From contig NZ_JAQZAL010000033.1 of NCBI RefSeq assembly GCF_028737205.1, positions 1 to 64,000 on the forward strand: a stretch of 64,000 nt of DNA. The letters are read 5' to 3'. Below are positions 33,859-41,348 of the stretch, one piece after another. Numbering within the stretch: the first letter of the stretch is position 1; every line of letters begins with the position of its first letter. A program made the translations under genes and the position numbers. The DNA comes from Actinomycetospora lutea. GTDB taxonomy: Bacteria > Actinomycetota > Actinomycetes > Mycobacteriales > Pseudonocardiaceae. The notes below the pieces were generated by a model. The model made no database searches. It was not told the DNA's origin and saw only the letters and a program-made list of their open reading frames with translations.

Positions 33859-34230
33859 ATGTCCTCGCCGAAACCGGTCCTCATGCCGACTGCCTCCGCG
33901 CGCGACCGTCCGCACGATGCGGCCTACCTGCAGTCGATGGTGGTGCAGGACGACCTCCTCGCGCTCGAGGTGTCCTACCCGGGAGGCTGCGCCCAGCACC
34001 ATTTCGATGTGGAAGTCCGGGCATGGGCGCCGCGCGAGGACCACGTCGACGTCGAACTCGGCCTGCTCCACGACGCAGGCGGGGACAGATGCAAGGCACT
34101 AGTGACCGAGCGCCTCACGTTCTCGCTACGACCACTACTGGAGGAGGCATCGGAGGCGCGGGCGGCCTGCGGCGGCCGAGCTCTCCTCCGCCTGCCCCCG
34201 CTCTCAGCCATGCACACGTCTGCGCCGTGA
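33859..34230 (+). CDS. small hypothetical protein, 123 aa
   Basis: ATG start 25 bases after the protease stop and on the same strand, so probably co-transcribed. The core reads LALEVSYPGGCAQHHFDVEV, then VDVELGLLHDAGGDRCKALV and TERLTFSLRPL, an all-beta pattern with two Cys and a GGC-x-x-H motif that I have seen in uncharacterised bacterial lipoprotein-like proteins. No signal peptide is visible. Function unknown. Confidence 0.5.
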   Translation: MSSPKPVLMPTASARDRPHDAAYLQSMVVQDDLLALEVSYPGGCAQHHFDVEVRAWAPREDHVDVELGLLHDAGGDRCKALVTERLTFSLRPLLEEASEARAACGGRALLRLPPLSAMHTSAP

Positions 34231-34330
34231 CCCGTACCCCCGTGCGCAGGCGCGAGCGTTCCTCTGGTGTCCTGAGTCAGAAGTCGTCGGTGGTTCGCCC
34301 CGAGTTCGGTGGAGTCGGGTAGCTGAGATC

Positions 34331-34546
34331 GTGCTGTTCCCGATCGCGTACGGCACGGACACCGCGCCCAGCTTAGAGGACCTCACGACCATGGAGTTGG
34401 CCGGTGAGCTGGTGTCCCGACTGACGCGGGAGGCCAACGAAGCGAGGTGGAGCGGGCCGCGCTACAGCCCCTGCTCCAGCTGGTATGGAAGCTCAAGGCC
34501 GACGCTGGCGATGACAGCCAGGGGCAGCTCGGACCGAGCGGCTAGA
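34331..34546 (+). pseudogene. small frameshifted ORF remnant
   Basis: The first part reads LEDLTTMELAGELVSRLTRE and ANEARWSG. After a shift near 34453 the protein-like sequence continues as ERAALQPLLQLVWKLKADAG and ends at 34546. Together they give a helical protein of about 70 residues. The remaining sequence in 34231-34630 shows no other gene. Confidence 0.35.
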
Positions 34547-34630
34547 CCGTATGAGGGCCGGCGCCTCCGCTCGTAAGTTGGCGCGGGTCACCGTCGCTGG
34601 TGGCGGTGCCGCATTTACGGGGAGGCGCCG

Positions 34631-35412
34631 GTGCTGGGCGAGGGTACGTGGGTCGGGTTGGACGTTCACGCGCGTTCGGTGGTCGGGTGCGCCATCGACG
34701 AGACCGCCGCAGAGATCCGCGCCCAGCGGATCGGGGCACGGACCGAGCAGATCGTGGCCTGGGTGCGGGCGCAGCCGGGCCCGGTAGTGGCCTGCTACGA
34801 GGCCGGGCCGACCGGGTTCGGGCTGGCCAGAGCGCTGACGCCGCCGGCGTGCGCTGCGAGGTGGTGGCCCCGTCGAAGATCGAGCGACCGGCCGGGGACA
34901 AGGTCAAGACCGATCGCCGCGACGCGGAGCGGCTGGCCCGGCTGCTGCGCATCGGTGAGGTCCCGGGGGTGCGGGTACCGACCGAGGCCGAGGAAGCCGC
35001 TCGCGATCTGGTGCGGGCCCGGGAGGACTGCCGCGGGGATCTGATGCGTGCCCGGCACCGGCTGTCCAAGCTGCTGCTGCGCCAGGGCCTGGTCTGGGAC
35101 CAGAGCGCCTGGACCGGGGCGCACGAGGCGTGGCTGCGCGGTCACCGCTTCGAGCGCCGCGGGGTGCAGCTCGCTTTCGACGAAGCCCTCGACACCGTGT
35201 TCTCGGTGCACGCGCGCCGCGACCGCCTCGACGCCGCGATCGAAGAGATGGCCACGATTGAGCCGGCGTTGGCCGGGCCGGTCGGGCGGCTGCGCTGCCT
35301 GCGGGGGGTCTCGACGCTGACCGCGACCGGGTTGCGCGTCGAGGTCGCCGACTGGCACCGCTTCACCGGCGCCACGATCGGGGCCTATCTCGGGCTGGTG
35401 CCCTCGGAGTTC
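34631..35412 (+). mobile_element. IS110-family transposase, frameshifted and 3'-truncated
   Basis: GTG 34631, with GGAGG upstream, begins WVGLDVHARSVVGCAIDETA, the DEDD-type catalytic start of IS110 transposases. A frameshift near 34841 is needed to continue as GVRCEVVAPSKIERPAGDKV and KTDRRDAERLARLLR. The C-terminal helix-hairpin region ends at WHRFTGATIGAYLGLVPSEF; the conserved Ser-containing end is missing. The sequence then passes directly into the antisense of a dehydrogenase gene. The element cannot be active. Confidence 0.8.
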
Positions 35413-36405
35413 GGGGAAGTCGTCGACGGTCCCGCGGACGATCTCGTGCTCGCTGCGGAGCCGGCCGTCCCGCAGCCACTCGGCCATCACGGTGGCGGCC
35501 TCGGAGTAGCGGTCGGCGTAGTCGAACACGATAAAGCCTTCCATCCGGGCGCGGTTGACCAGCAGGCTCGTGTAGTGCGCCGGACCGGACACGCCACCCT
35601 CTGCGTTGTATTGGCTGATCGCCCCGCAGAGCACCACCCGGGCTCGGCGACGCAACCGGGCCAGCACCGCGTCGAGGATCGGTCCGCCGACGTTGTCGAA
35701 GTAGACGTCGACACCGTGGGGCGCTGCTGCTATGAGGCCACGCCGGACGTCCTCCCTGCGGTAGTCGATCGCTGCGTCGAGCCCGAGGTCGTCGACGAGC
35801 CACCGGCACTTCTCCGGTCTGCCGGCGATGCCGACCACGCGACACCCACGGATCTTGGCCAGCTGCCCCACGACAGTCCCCACGGCGCCAGCGGCTCCGG
35901 AGACGACGACGGTGTCCCCGTCGCGCAGCGCCCCGACCTCGAACAGCCCGAAGTACGCTGTCATGCCCGTGAGACCAAGCGCGCCGAGCCATGTCGGCAT
36001 GTCGGCGACCGCAGTGTCTGCAACTGTGACTCCCGCGCCGTCGGAGACCGCGTACTCCTGGACGCCGAACTCGCCGGTCACGGGTGTGCCCGGGGGGAAC
36101 GCGTCGTTCCGCGACACCGCGACTGTGCCGGCGCAGAAGGCGCGCATGACCTCGTTGAGGCCGACCGGCGGAATGTAGGAGGGCCGCTCGTTCATCCACC
36201 CGCGCATCGCAGGCTCGAGCCCGATGTACTGCACCCGGACGCGGAACTGCCCGTCGTCGAGCTCGGGCACGGCCTCGACACTGCGCGCCCAACACTCCTG
36301 CCCCGGAAGCCCGGTCGGTCTGGCCGCGAGGAGAAGGCGGACGTTGTCGATCGCTTGGGCATCCGCGGTCACCCCAACGAGGTCTCGCGGCTCATCAACA
36401 GCCAT
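35413..36405 (-). pseudogene. zinc-independent MDR-family NADP-dependent oxidoreductase, C-terminally truncated
   Basis: From ATG 36405: an N-terminal region with VRVQYIGLEPAMRGWMNERP, typical of leukotriene B4 12-hydroxydehydrogenase/prostaglandin-reductase-like enzymes, then a Rossmann domain VVVSGAAGAVGTVVGQLAKI and VGIAGRPEKCRWLVDDLGLD, and GVDVYFDNVGGPILDAVL. The family normally ends with a short strand after GTVDDFPE; here that point coincides with the truncated IS110, and the reading frame runs on antisense through the transposase. About 15-20 C-terminal residues are lost. It would reduce C=C bonds of enones using NADPH if still active. Confidence 0.75.
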
Positions 36406-36690
36406 TCAGGCAGCATCGCGCACCCGCGCGGCGCAACTCCAGGCCGCGTGCGATTCGACGACCGAGGGTTCGCGCAGCACCCCGGCGACTGCTCCGGTGA
36501 GTCGGGGGGGGATCGACGTGGTACTCGTCGGCGATCAAGTCCAGGGCGAGCCAGACGCGCACGACCGGTGTCGGGTGAACCAGCGGTAGGCGTCGTCCTC
36601 GCCGTCACCGAACAGGAACAACCCATCGAAGTCCGGCCGATCCTGCTCCCCCGGGACAAGTGGATCGTCGTTCGGCGGCTCCGTGCTCAC
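36395..36690 (-). pseudogene. hypothetical island-end protein, frameshifted
   Basis: GTG 36690 begins VSTEPPNDDPLVPGEQDRPD and FDGLFLFGDGEDDAYRWF. Near 36583 a frame change allows continuation as TPVVRVWLALDLIADEYHVD and on to a stop at 36395 that overlaps the start of the oxidoreductase. The composition is protein-like in both parts. No family is recognised; its place at the element end resembles that of small element genes. Confidence 0.4.
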
Positions 36691-36887
36691 GACGAAGATC
36701 CTTGCACAGGCAGCAGTCGGAAACTGGCTCCCCGCGAGGTGAACGACGCTCGCGATCTTGACGACCGCATTCGTGGCCTCCGTCGTGGCCTCAAGCGAGG
36801 GCGCCCGGTGGGACTGGGTGTCCACCGTGAACTCTGCGACGTGCACCGTTGGACGCAGTGAGCACGCCGTTGGCGGTGACGAGAGTT

Positions 36888-36932
36888 CTCGTAATGCGTA
36901 GGTCGTCGGTTCGATTCCGACAGGCGGCTCCA
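36888..36932 (+). other. 3' half of a tRNA-Thr(CGT) gene: attachment-site duplicate
   Basis: The sequence runs from the anticodon loop CTCGTAA (anticodon CGT) through the 3' anticodon stem TGCGT, variable loop, T-arm GTCGG-TTCGATT-CCGAC, acceptor strand AGGCGGC, discriminator T and encoded CCA. The bases upstream do not form the matching D-arm or the 5' acceptor GCCGCCT, so no full tRNA can fold. Integrases of AICE and similar elements recombine in exactly this half, leaving such a duplicate at one end. It marks the right boundary of the island. The intact tRNA-Thr should lie at the other end, outside the window. Confidence 0.82.
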
Positions 36933-36972
36933 CCCACCAGCAGGTTCTTCAGGATTCCTGCCCAGACGCACC

Positions 36973-37001
36973 GCGGGCCCGGCCATCTCGGCCGGGCCCG
37001 C
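36973..37001. terminator. GC-rich bidirectional hairpin terminator
   Basis: Perfect 12-bp stem GCGGGCCCGGCC / GGCCGGGCCCGC around the loop ATCTC. It lies 40 bases past the tRNA 3' end and 24 bases past the stop of the leftward DUF4235 gene, so it may serve both. It is probably the native terminator of the tRNA locus. Confidence 0.8.
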
Positions 37002-37024
37002 TGGCGTCGAACGCCTGGTGGCGT

Positions 37025-37327
37025 TCAGTTGCCGGGCCACTCCCCGCTCCACCGCTGGAAGGCGACGGCCCCACCGCGGTCGACGAGGACCTTGACGACC
37101 GCGAAGATCGCGCCCTGGAAACCCGCGGCGACCAGGATCGTCTTCAGGTCGGAACCGGAGTCCAGGGCGCCGGGCGGGTCGCTCTCGCCGTCGGGGGCCG
37201 TACGCTGCCACACCTTCTTGAAGATCAGGTTGGCTACCACACCGCCGAGGATCGAACTCACGATCCCGACGGGGCGATAGAGAATCTTCGCGCTGGTGCT
37301 GGCCTGCCCGCTGCCCGCCTGCGTCAT
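37025..37327 (-). CDS. DUF4235-family small membrane protein
   Basis: 100 residues from ATG 37327, overlapping the upstream stop (ATGA). Pattern: YRPVGIVSSILGGVVANLIF then KKVWQRTAPDGESDPPGALD, then a second hydrophobic stretch LVAAGFQGAIFAVVKVLVDR, as in actinobacterial DUF4235 proteins. Last gene of a three-gene membrane-stress cassette. Function unknown. Confidence 0.85.
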   Translation of the reverse strand: MTQAGSGQASTSAKILYRPVGIVSSILGGVVANLIFKKVWQRTAPDGESDPPGALDSGSDLKTILVAAGFQGAIFAVVKVLVDRGGAVAFQRWSGEWPGN

Positions 37328-37710
37328 CCGCGCACCTTCTTCCATGCCGTCCGGACGACCACGAAGGCCGCGAGGCCGGCCGCGACCTTCACCGCGATCG
37401 ACTTGGCCTGCGGCGTCAGCGCACCGTGCTCGTCGGTGGCGGCGTCCTTGGCCTGTGCGAACAGCTCGGCGCCGCGCTCATGCGCGACCCGCGCCTGGGT
37501 GGCGGCGCGCTGCTTGGCGTCGTCGAGGGAGTCGCGCGCCTGCGCCTTGACGTCGAGCTTCTGGCTCAGCGCGTCGACCGTGTCGCCGAGCTCGGCCCGC
37601 GTCGCCTCGATGTCGGCGACCAGCTCCTCGGCGCTCGCGTCGGGGCCGGGCCGCGGGCCGCGGGGGCCCCTCGTGGGCGCGGGGATCTCAGGCCGATCGG
37701 GTGTGGTCAC
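37324..37710 (-). CDS. DUF3618-family protein
   Basis: 128 residues from GTG 37710, with GGAGG upstream, the start lying inside the end of the preceding gene. The conserved block SAEELVADIEATRAELGDTV and DALSQKLDVKAQARDSL defines DUF3618, followed by an amphipathic helix and a C-terminal membrane-like helix IAVKVAAGLAAFVVVRTAW. Middle member of the cassette. Confidence 0.85.
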   Translation of the reverse strand: MTTPDRPEIPAPTRGPRGPRPGPDASAEELVADIEATRAELGDTVDALSQKLDVKAQARDSLDDAKQRAATQARVAHERGAELFAQAKDAATDEHGALTPQAKSIAVKVAAGLAAFVVVRTAWKKVRG

Positions 37711-38134
37711 GGTGACGGGCCTCCTCCACCTGCTCGATGTCACGGCTGACGTTCTCGACGGCGCGCTGCGGCGTGGGCGAGACCTGCTCGACTTCCTTCT
37801 TGCCGACCAGCCCGGCGACGCCGGCAGCGAGGAACACGACCGCGGTCACGATCAGCGCCGACGCCCACAGCGGCAGCACCAGGGCCAGGGCGATGATCGC
37901 CGTCGCGATCGCGGCGCCGACCCCGTAGAGGGCGAGGACGCCGGCCCCGCTGAGCAGCCCGGCACCCTTGCCGGCCTGCTTCGCGGTCGCCTTGAGCTCG
38001 ACCTGGGCCAGTGCGAGCTCGTCGCGCACCAGCCGCGAGGTCTGCTCGGACAGGTGGGTCATCAGCTCGCCCACCGACGCGTCGGCCGGTGGGCCCGGCG
38101 GTGGCGAGGTCCGGTCGGGCACGCGGTTGCTCAT
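37688..38134 (-). CDS. holin-X/DUF1469 family membrane protein
   Basis: 148 residues from ATG 38134. The N-terminus reads SVGELMTHLSEQTSRLVRDE, with an ELKATAKQAGKG helix, then two membrane helices (ALYGVGAAIATAIIALALVL and ASALIVTAVVFLAAGVAGLV) and a charged tail. This is the usual first gene before DUF3618 and DUF4235 in actinomycetes, probably an envelope-associated complex despite the holin name. Confidence 0.85.
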   Translation of the reverse strand: MSNRVPDRTSPPPGPPADASVGELMTHLSEQTSRLVRDELALAQVELKATAKQAGKGAGLLSGAGVLALYGVGAAIATAIIALALVLPLWASALIVTAVVFLAAGVAGLVGKKEVEQVSPTPQRAVENVSRDIEQVEEARHRDHTRSA

Positions 38135-38315
38135 CGGTTCACTCCTGATCGCGGCGCTCCGGCGAGCGCTCGATTCGACGACGGCCACGGGTGCCCGACC
38201 CGGTCGCCTCGTCAACGTCCCGCAGGCAGCCGACCCGGGGAGTCGTGGCGGAGCCCGAGAAGGGCTCGCGATGGACGTCGGCGATGTGGAGTGCAGCGGC
38301 GACAGCGCCGTGACG

Positions 38316-38547
38316 TCAGGCCGTCGCCACGAGGATGCCGAGGAAGACCGCCACGAGGAACCAGGTGACGCCGACGATGGCCTTCTCGCTGCCACCGTCG
38401 GGACCGCCGATGCGACGGCGGAAGGGTTCGACGATCGACAGGGCTGCGGCCTCCCGGGTGCGTTCGCCCGCCGACCCGGCGCGGGTGCCGGCCGAGACGT
38501 CTCGCGTCGGCGAGTCGACGGGCTGCGCGTCGTCGCGGACCGGATCC
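38316..38547 (-). other. small membrane-protein-like frame without a clear start
   Basis: The minus strand encodes SAGERTREAAALSIVEPFRR and RIGGPDGGSEKAIVGVTWF, ending in a membrane-like helix LVAVFLGILVATA before a stop at 38316. The composition is convincingly protein-like, but no ATG, GTG or TTG occurs in frame before an upstream stop near 38550. Either it starts at an unusual codon (a CTG lies at the helix start) or a sequence change has removed the start. The rest of 38135-38575 shows no gene. Confidence 0.35.
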
Positions 38548-38575
38548 GACCGCGACCTGCCCTAGGTTCGCCGGG

Positions 38576-39094
38576 GTGACGACACCGCGGCAGGTCCGGA
38601 CGGCGGCGCTCGGGCTGCGGGGGGCCGAGGAGACGACCGACGACCAGGGGCGTCCCGCCTTCGCCGTCGAGGGCCGCGTGTTCGCGGCCCTCGACGCCGG
38701 CCAGGTCGTGGTCCTGCTGCTGACCGAGACCGAGAGCGACGCGATGACGGCGGCCCACCCCGCGGCGGAGAGGGTCGAGGAGGACGGTCGGCGGATCGGT
38801 GTCCGCCTCGCCCTGTCCGAGATCGACGGCCAGGCGCTCAACGGGTGGGTCCGCCGGGCCTGGGCGGCGCAGGCACCGCCGGCGATCGCGGAGAACGCCG
38901 CCGCGGCCGTCTCGGCCGAGCCGGGGGAGGTGGGGGACCTGCCCGCCTCGATCGGCCGGCCGGCGACCCGCGCCCTGGCCGACCTCGGGATCACCACGCT
39001 CGAGCGCGTCGCCACCATGACCGACCGCGAACTGCTCGCCATCCACGGCGTGGGGCCGAAGGCGGTCCGTCTGCTGCGGGCCCACCGAGCGTGA
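38576..39094 (+). CDS. MmcQ/YjbR-like protein with C-terminal helix-hairpin-helix
   Basis: 172 residues, GTG start. The N-terminal 110 residues show the YjbR-like double-wing pattern GRPAFAVEGRVFAALDAGQV then SEIDGQALNGWVRRAWAAQA. The tail LADLGITTLERVATMTDREL and LAIHGVGPKAVRLLRAH is a helix-hairpin-helix, a common non-specific DNA-binding unit. The combination suggests a DNA-binding accessory protein; its function is unknown. Confidence 0.75.
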   Translation: MTTPRQVRTAALGLRGAEETTDDQGRPAFAVEGRVFAALDAGQVVVLLLTETESDAMTAAHPAAERVEEDGRRIGVRLALSEIDGQALNGWVRRAWAAQAPPAIAENAAAAVSAEPGEVGDLPASIGRPATRALADLGITTLERVATMTDRELLAIHGVGPKAVRLLRAHRA

Positions 39095-39115
39095 GGCTGT
39101 GGGGTCCGGACCTGC

Positions 39116-39970
39116 TCACGCGCCGGCCGGAGCGAGGGAATCGCGCAACGCCGGCGAGCGGGCGATCTGACGGGCGAGGGTCTCGGCGGCGCGCAGGAGC
39201 AGCGGCAACCGTGAGGCGACGAACGCCTCGGGGGTGCACAGCCCGGACGCGATCGCGCAGCTCACCCCCGCCGCGGCGGTGGAGCCGTCGGGCATCACCG
39301 GCACGCCGAGCACGGTGATGCCCACGTCGAGCTCGTCGACGACGAGCGCGTACCCGTCGTGGCGCACCCGGACCAGCTGCTCGCGCAGACTCCGCTCGTC
39401 CACGACGGTGCGCGAGGTGCGGGGAGCGAGCTGCGCCGCGGCGAAGTACTCGTCGAGGCGGGCGTCGGGGAGCGTCGCGAGCATGGCCCGGCCCGTCGCC
39501 GACACGTAGGCGGGCACCCGACTGCCCTGCGTCACCGCGAAGCGGAGCAGTCGCTCCGTCTGCAGGTGCACGAGGTGCATCACGTCGGTGCCCGAGAGGG
39601 TCGTGAGCGAGATGCTGTCGCCGGTCTCGTCGCGGATGTGCTGCAGGTGCGGCTGCGCCACCTCGGCGAGGTTCATCGAGTCCGTGTAGCTCGCTCCGAG
39701 CTCCAGGACCTGCGGCGTCAGGACGAACCTGCGGTCCACCTGCTTGAGATAGCCGAGCTGGACGAGGGTCAGCAGGAACCGGCGCGCCACCGCGGGGCTG
39801 AGCCCGGTCGCGTCCGCGACCTGACCGATCGTCTGCTCGGGACGGTCGGGCCCGAACGACCGCAGGACGGACAGCCCGCGCGCCAGCGAGGTCACGTACT
39901 GCTCCTTGTCCGGGGTTGACACCCGAAACCTCCGCGGCGCAGTCTCGGTCACAATTTCGTAGAGCGACAT
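39116..39970 (-). CDS. IclR-family transcriptional regulator
   Basis: 284 residues from ATG 39970; a GTG at 39922 is an alternative. Winged helix-turn-helix at about 27-85 (SLARGLSVLRSFGPDRPEQT, ADATGLSPAVARRFLLTLVQ, LGYLKQVDRRFVLTP), then the IclR effector domain ending with the Cys-containing STAAAGVSCAIASGLCTPEA. The layout is closest to the PcaR/PobR branch, which responds to aromatic or organic acids. It is divergent from the MHS transporter-ligase-lyase operon, which it probably controls. Confidence 0.9.
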   Translation of the reverse strand: MSLYEIVTETAPRRFRVSTPDKEQYVTSLARGLSVLRSFGPDRPEQTIGQVADATGLSPAVARRFLLTLVQLGYLKQVDRRFVLTPQVLELGASYTDSMNLAEVAQPHLQHIRDETGDSISLTTLSGTDVMHLVHLQTERLLRFAVTQGSRVPAYVSATGRAMLATLPDARLDEYFAAAQLAPRTSRTVVDERSLREQLVRVRHDGYALVVDELDVGITVLGVPVMPDGSTAAAGVSCAIASGLCTPEAFVASRLPLLLRAAETLARQIARSPALRDSLAPAGA

Positions 39971-39974
39971 TAAC

Positions 39975-39987
39975 TTCGCTCAGCGAA
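39975..39987. promoter_or_regulatory. palindromic operator candidate for the IclR regulator
   Basis: TTCGCTCAGCGAA is a perfect 13-bp inverted repeat, five bases from the IclR start codon and 38 bases before the transporter ATG. IclR proteins bind short palindromes of this kind between divergent genes, so this is the natural autoregulatory and operon site. Confidence 0.6.
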
Positions 39988-40025
39988 ATCGTCAAGTCTC
40001 GACGAGGAGCCACGGTGGAGCAGCG

Positions 40026-41348
40026 ATGAGCGACACGACGCGCGCGGCGGAGCCCGCACCGACACAGCCCGCATCGACCCGGCGGATCGCCACGGCGGTC
40101 ACGATCGGCACGGTCGTCGAGTGGTACGACTTCTTCCTCTACGGCACCGCGGCCGCGCTGATCTTCCCGAAGGTGTTCTTCCCGGCCGGTGACCCGACGA
40201 CGGCCTCGTTGCTGTCGTTCGCGACGTTCGCCACCGGGTTCGCCGCCCGGCCGGTGGGCGGTCTCCTGTTCGGGCACCTCGGCGACCGGATCGGCCGGAA
40301 GGCGGTCCTGGTCGCGACGCTCGTGCTGATGGGCGCGGCCACCGCCGGGGTGGGTCTGCTCCCGGGCTACGCCGAGGCGGGGATCGTCGCCCCGGTGGCG
40401 CTGGTGGTGCTGCGGATCGTGCAGGGACTCGGCACCGGCGGGGAGTGGGGTGGTGCGGCCCTGATGACGAAGGAGAACGGCGCCCGCCGTCCGGGCTTCG
40501 TCGGCGGCTTCCTGTCCAGCGCGGTGTTCGCCGGGCTGATCCTCGGCTCGCTCGCCTTCACGGGGCTCTCCGCGCTCCTGACCGACGACCAGCTCCTGGG
40601 GTGGGGCTGGCGGATTCCGTTCCTGGTGAGCCTGGCGCTGGTCGGGATCGGCCTGTGGATCCGGCGCAGCCTGCCGGAGACGGCCGAGTTCCGGGAGGTC
40701 ACCGAGCGCGGGGCCCGCGAGCACGCGCCGATCATCGCGGCGCTGCGGCGGCCGCGGAACGTCGTGGCGATCTTCCTGATGCGGCTCGGACAGAACACCA
40801 CGTTCAACATCGTGTCGGTCTTCGTGCTGACGTACGCGACGACGACGCTCGACCTGCCCAGGGCGTCCGTGCTCACCGCGACGGTCATCGGCGCGGTACT
40901 GGCCTGCGTGCTCTGCCCGTTCTACGGGCTGCTCGGCGACCGGATCGGGTTCCGCACGGTGATGCTCGCGGCCCTGACGTTCCAGGTGCTCTTCGCGTTC
41001 CCCTTCTTCCTGCTGACCGAGACGCGCGACCTCGCGCTCGTCGTCGTCGCGGTCACCATCGGGATCGGCGGGGGAGCGGCCGCCGCCGATGCCATCCAGC
41101 CGGCCTACTTCACCGGCCTGTTCGGCCCGCAGAGTCGCTTCAGCGCCGTCTCGATCGGCCGCGAGGGCGGCACCGTCGTCGGCGGCGGGCTCGCGCCGCT
41201 GATCGCCGCCGCCCTGCTGGTCTGGCAGGACGGACAGCCGTGGGCGATCGCCGGCTGGATGGTGCTCACCAGCCTCGTCGGTGTGGCCGGCGTGCTGCTG
41301 GTCCGCCCGGTCCGCGACGAGGCGCCCGCGACGGCGGGGGTGCGGTGA
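40026..41348 (+). CDS. MHS-family (metabolite:H+ symporter) MFS transporter
   Basis: 440 residues, ATG with GGAG upstream. Typical MHS start IGTVVEWYDFFLYGTAAALI then FATFATGFAARPVGGLLFGH and LGDRIGRKAVLV (the loop 2-3 motif), GLGTGGEWGGAALM, and about 12 membrane helices. The family imports dicarboxylates and tricarboxylates such as citrate, 2-oxoglutarate and shikimate. First gene of the IclR-controlled operon; stop overlaps the ligase GTG. Confidence 0.88.
   Translation: MSDTTRAAEPAPTQPASTRRIATAVTIGTVVEWYDFFLYGTAAALIFPKVFFPAGDPTTASLLSFATFATGFAARPVGGLLFGHLGDRIGRKAVLVATLVLMGAATAGVGLLPGYAEAGIVAPVALVVLRIVQGLGTGGEWGGAALMTKENGARRPGFVGGFLSSAVFAGLILGSLAFTGLSALLTDDQLLGWGWRIPFLVSLALVGIGLWIRRSLPETAEFREVTERGAREHAPIIAALRRPRNVVAIFLMRLGQNTTFNIVSVFVLTYATTTLDLPRASVLTATVIGAVLACVLCPFYGLLGDRIGFRTVMLAALTFQVLFAFPFFLLTETRDLALVVVAVTIGIGGGAAAADAIQPAYFTGLFGPQSRFSAVSIGREGGTVVGGGLAPLIAAALLVWQDGQPWAIAGWMVLTSLVGVAGVLLVRPVRDEAPATAGVR

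Noticed and set aside
34600-36861. Plus-strand open frame of about 750 codons
   Set aside because: Only the first part is IS110; the rest is antisense to the MDR dehydrogenase and has no protein features of its own.
36691-36933. Minus-strand start MEPPVGIEPTTYALRE
   Set aside because: This reading is antisense to the tRNA 3' half and is a familiar spurious translation next to tRNA genes; only the part from 36690 downward looks coding.
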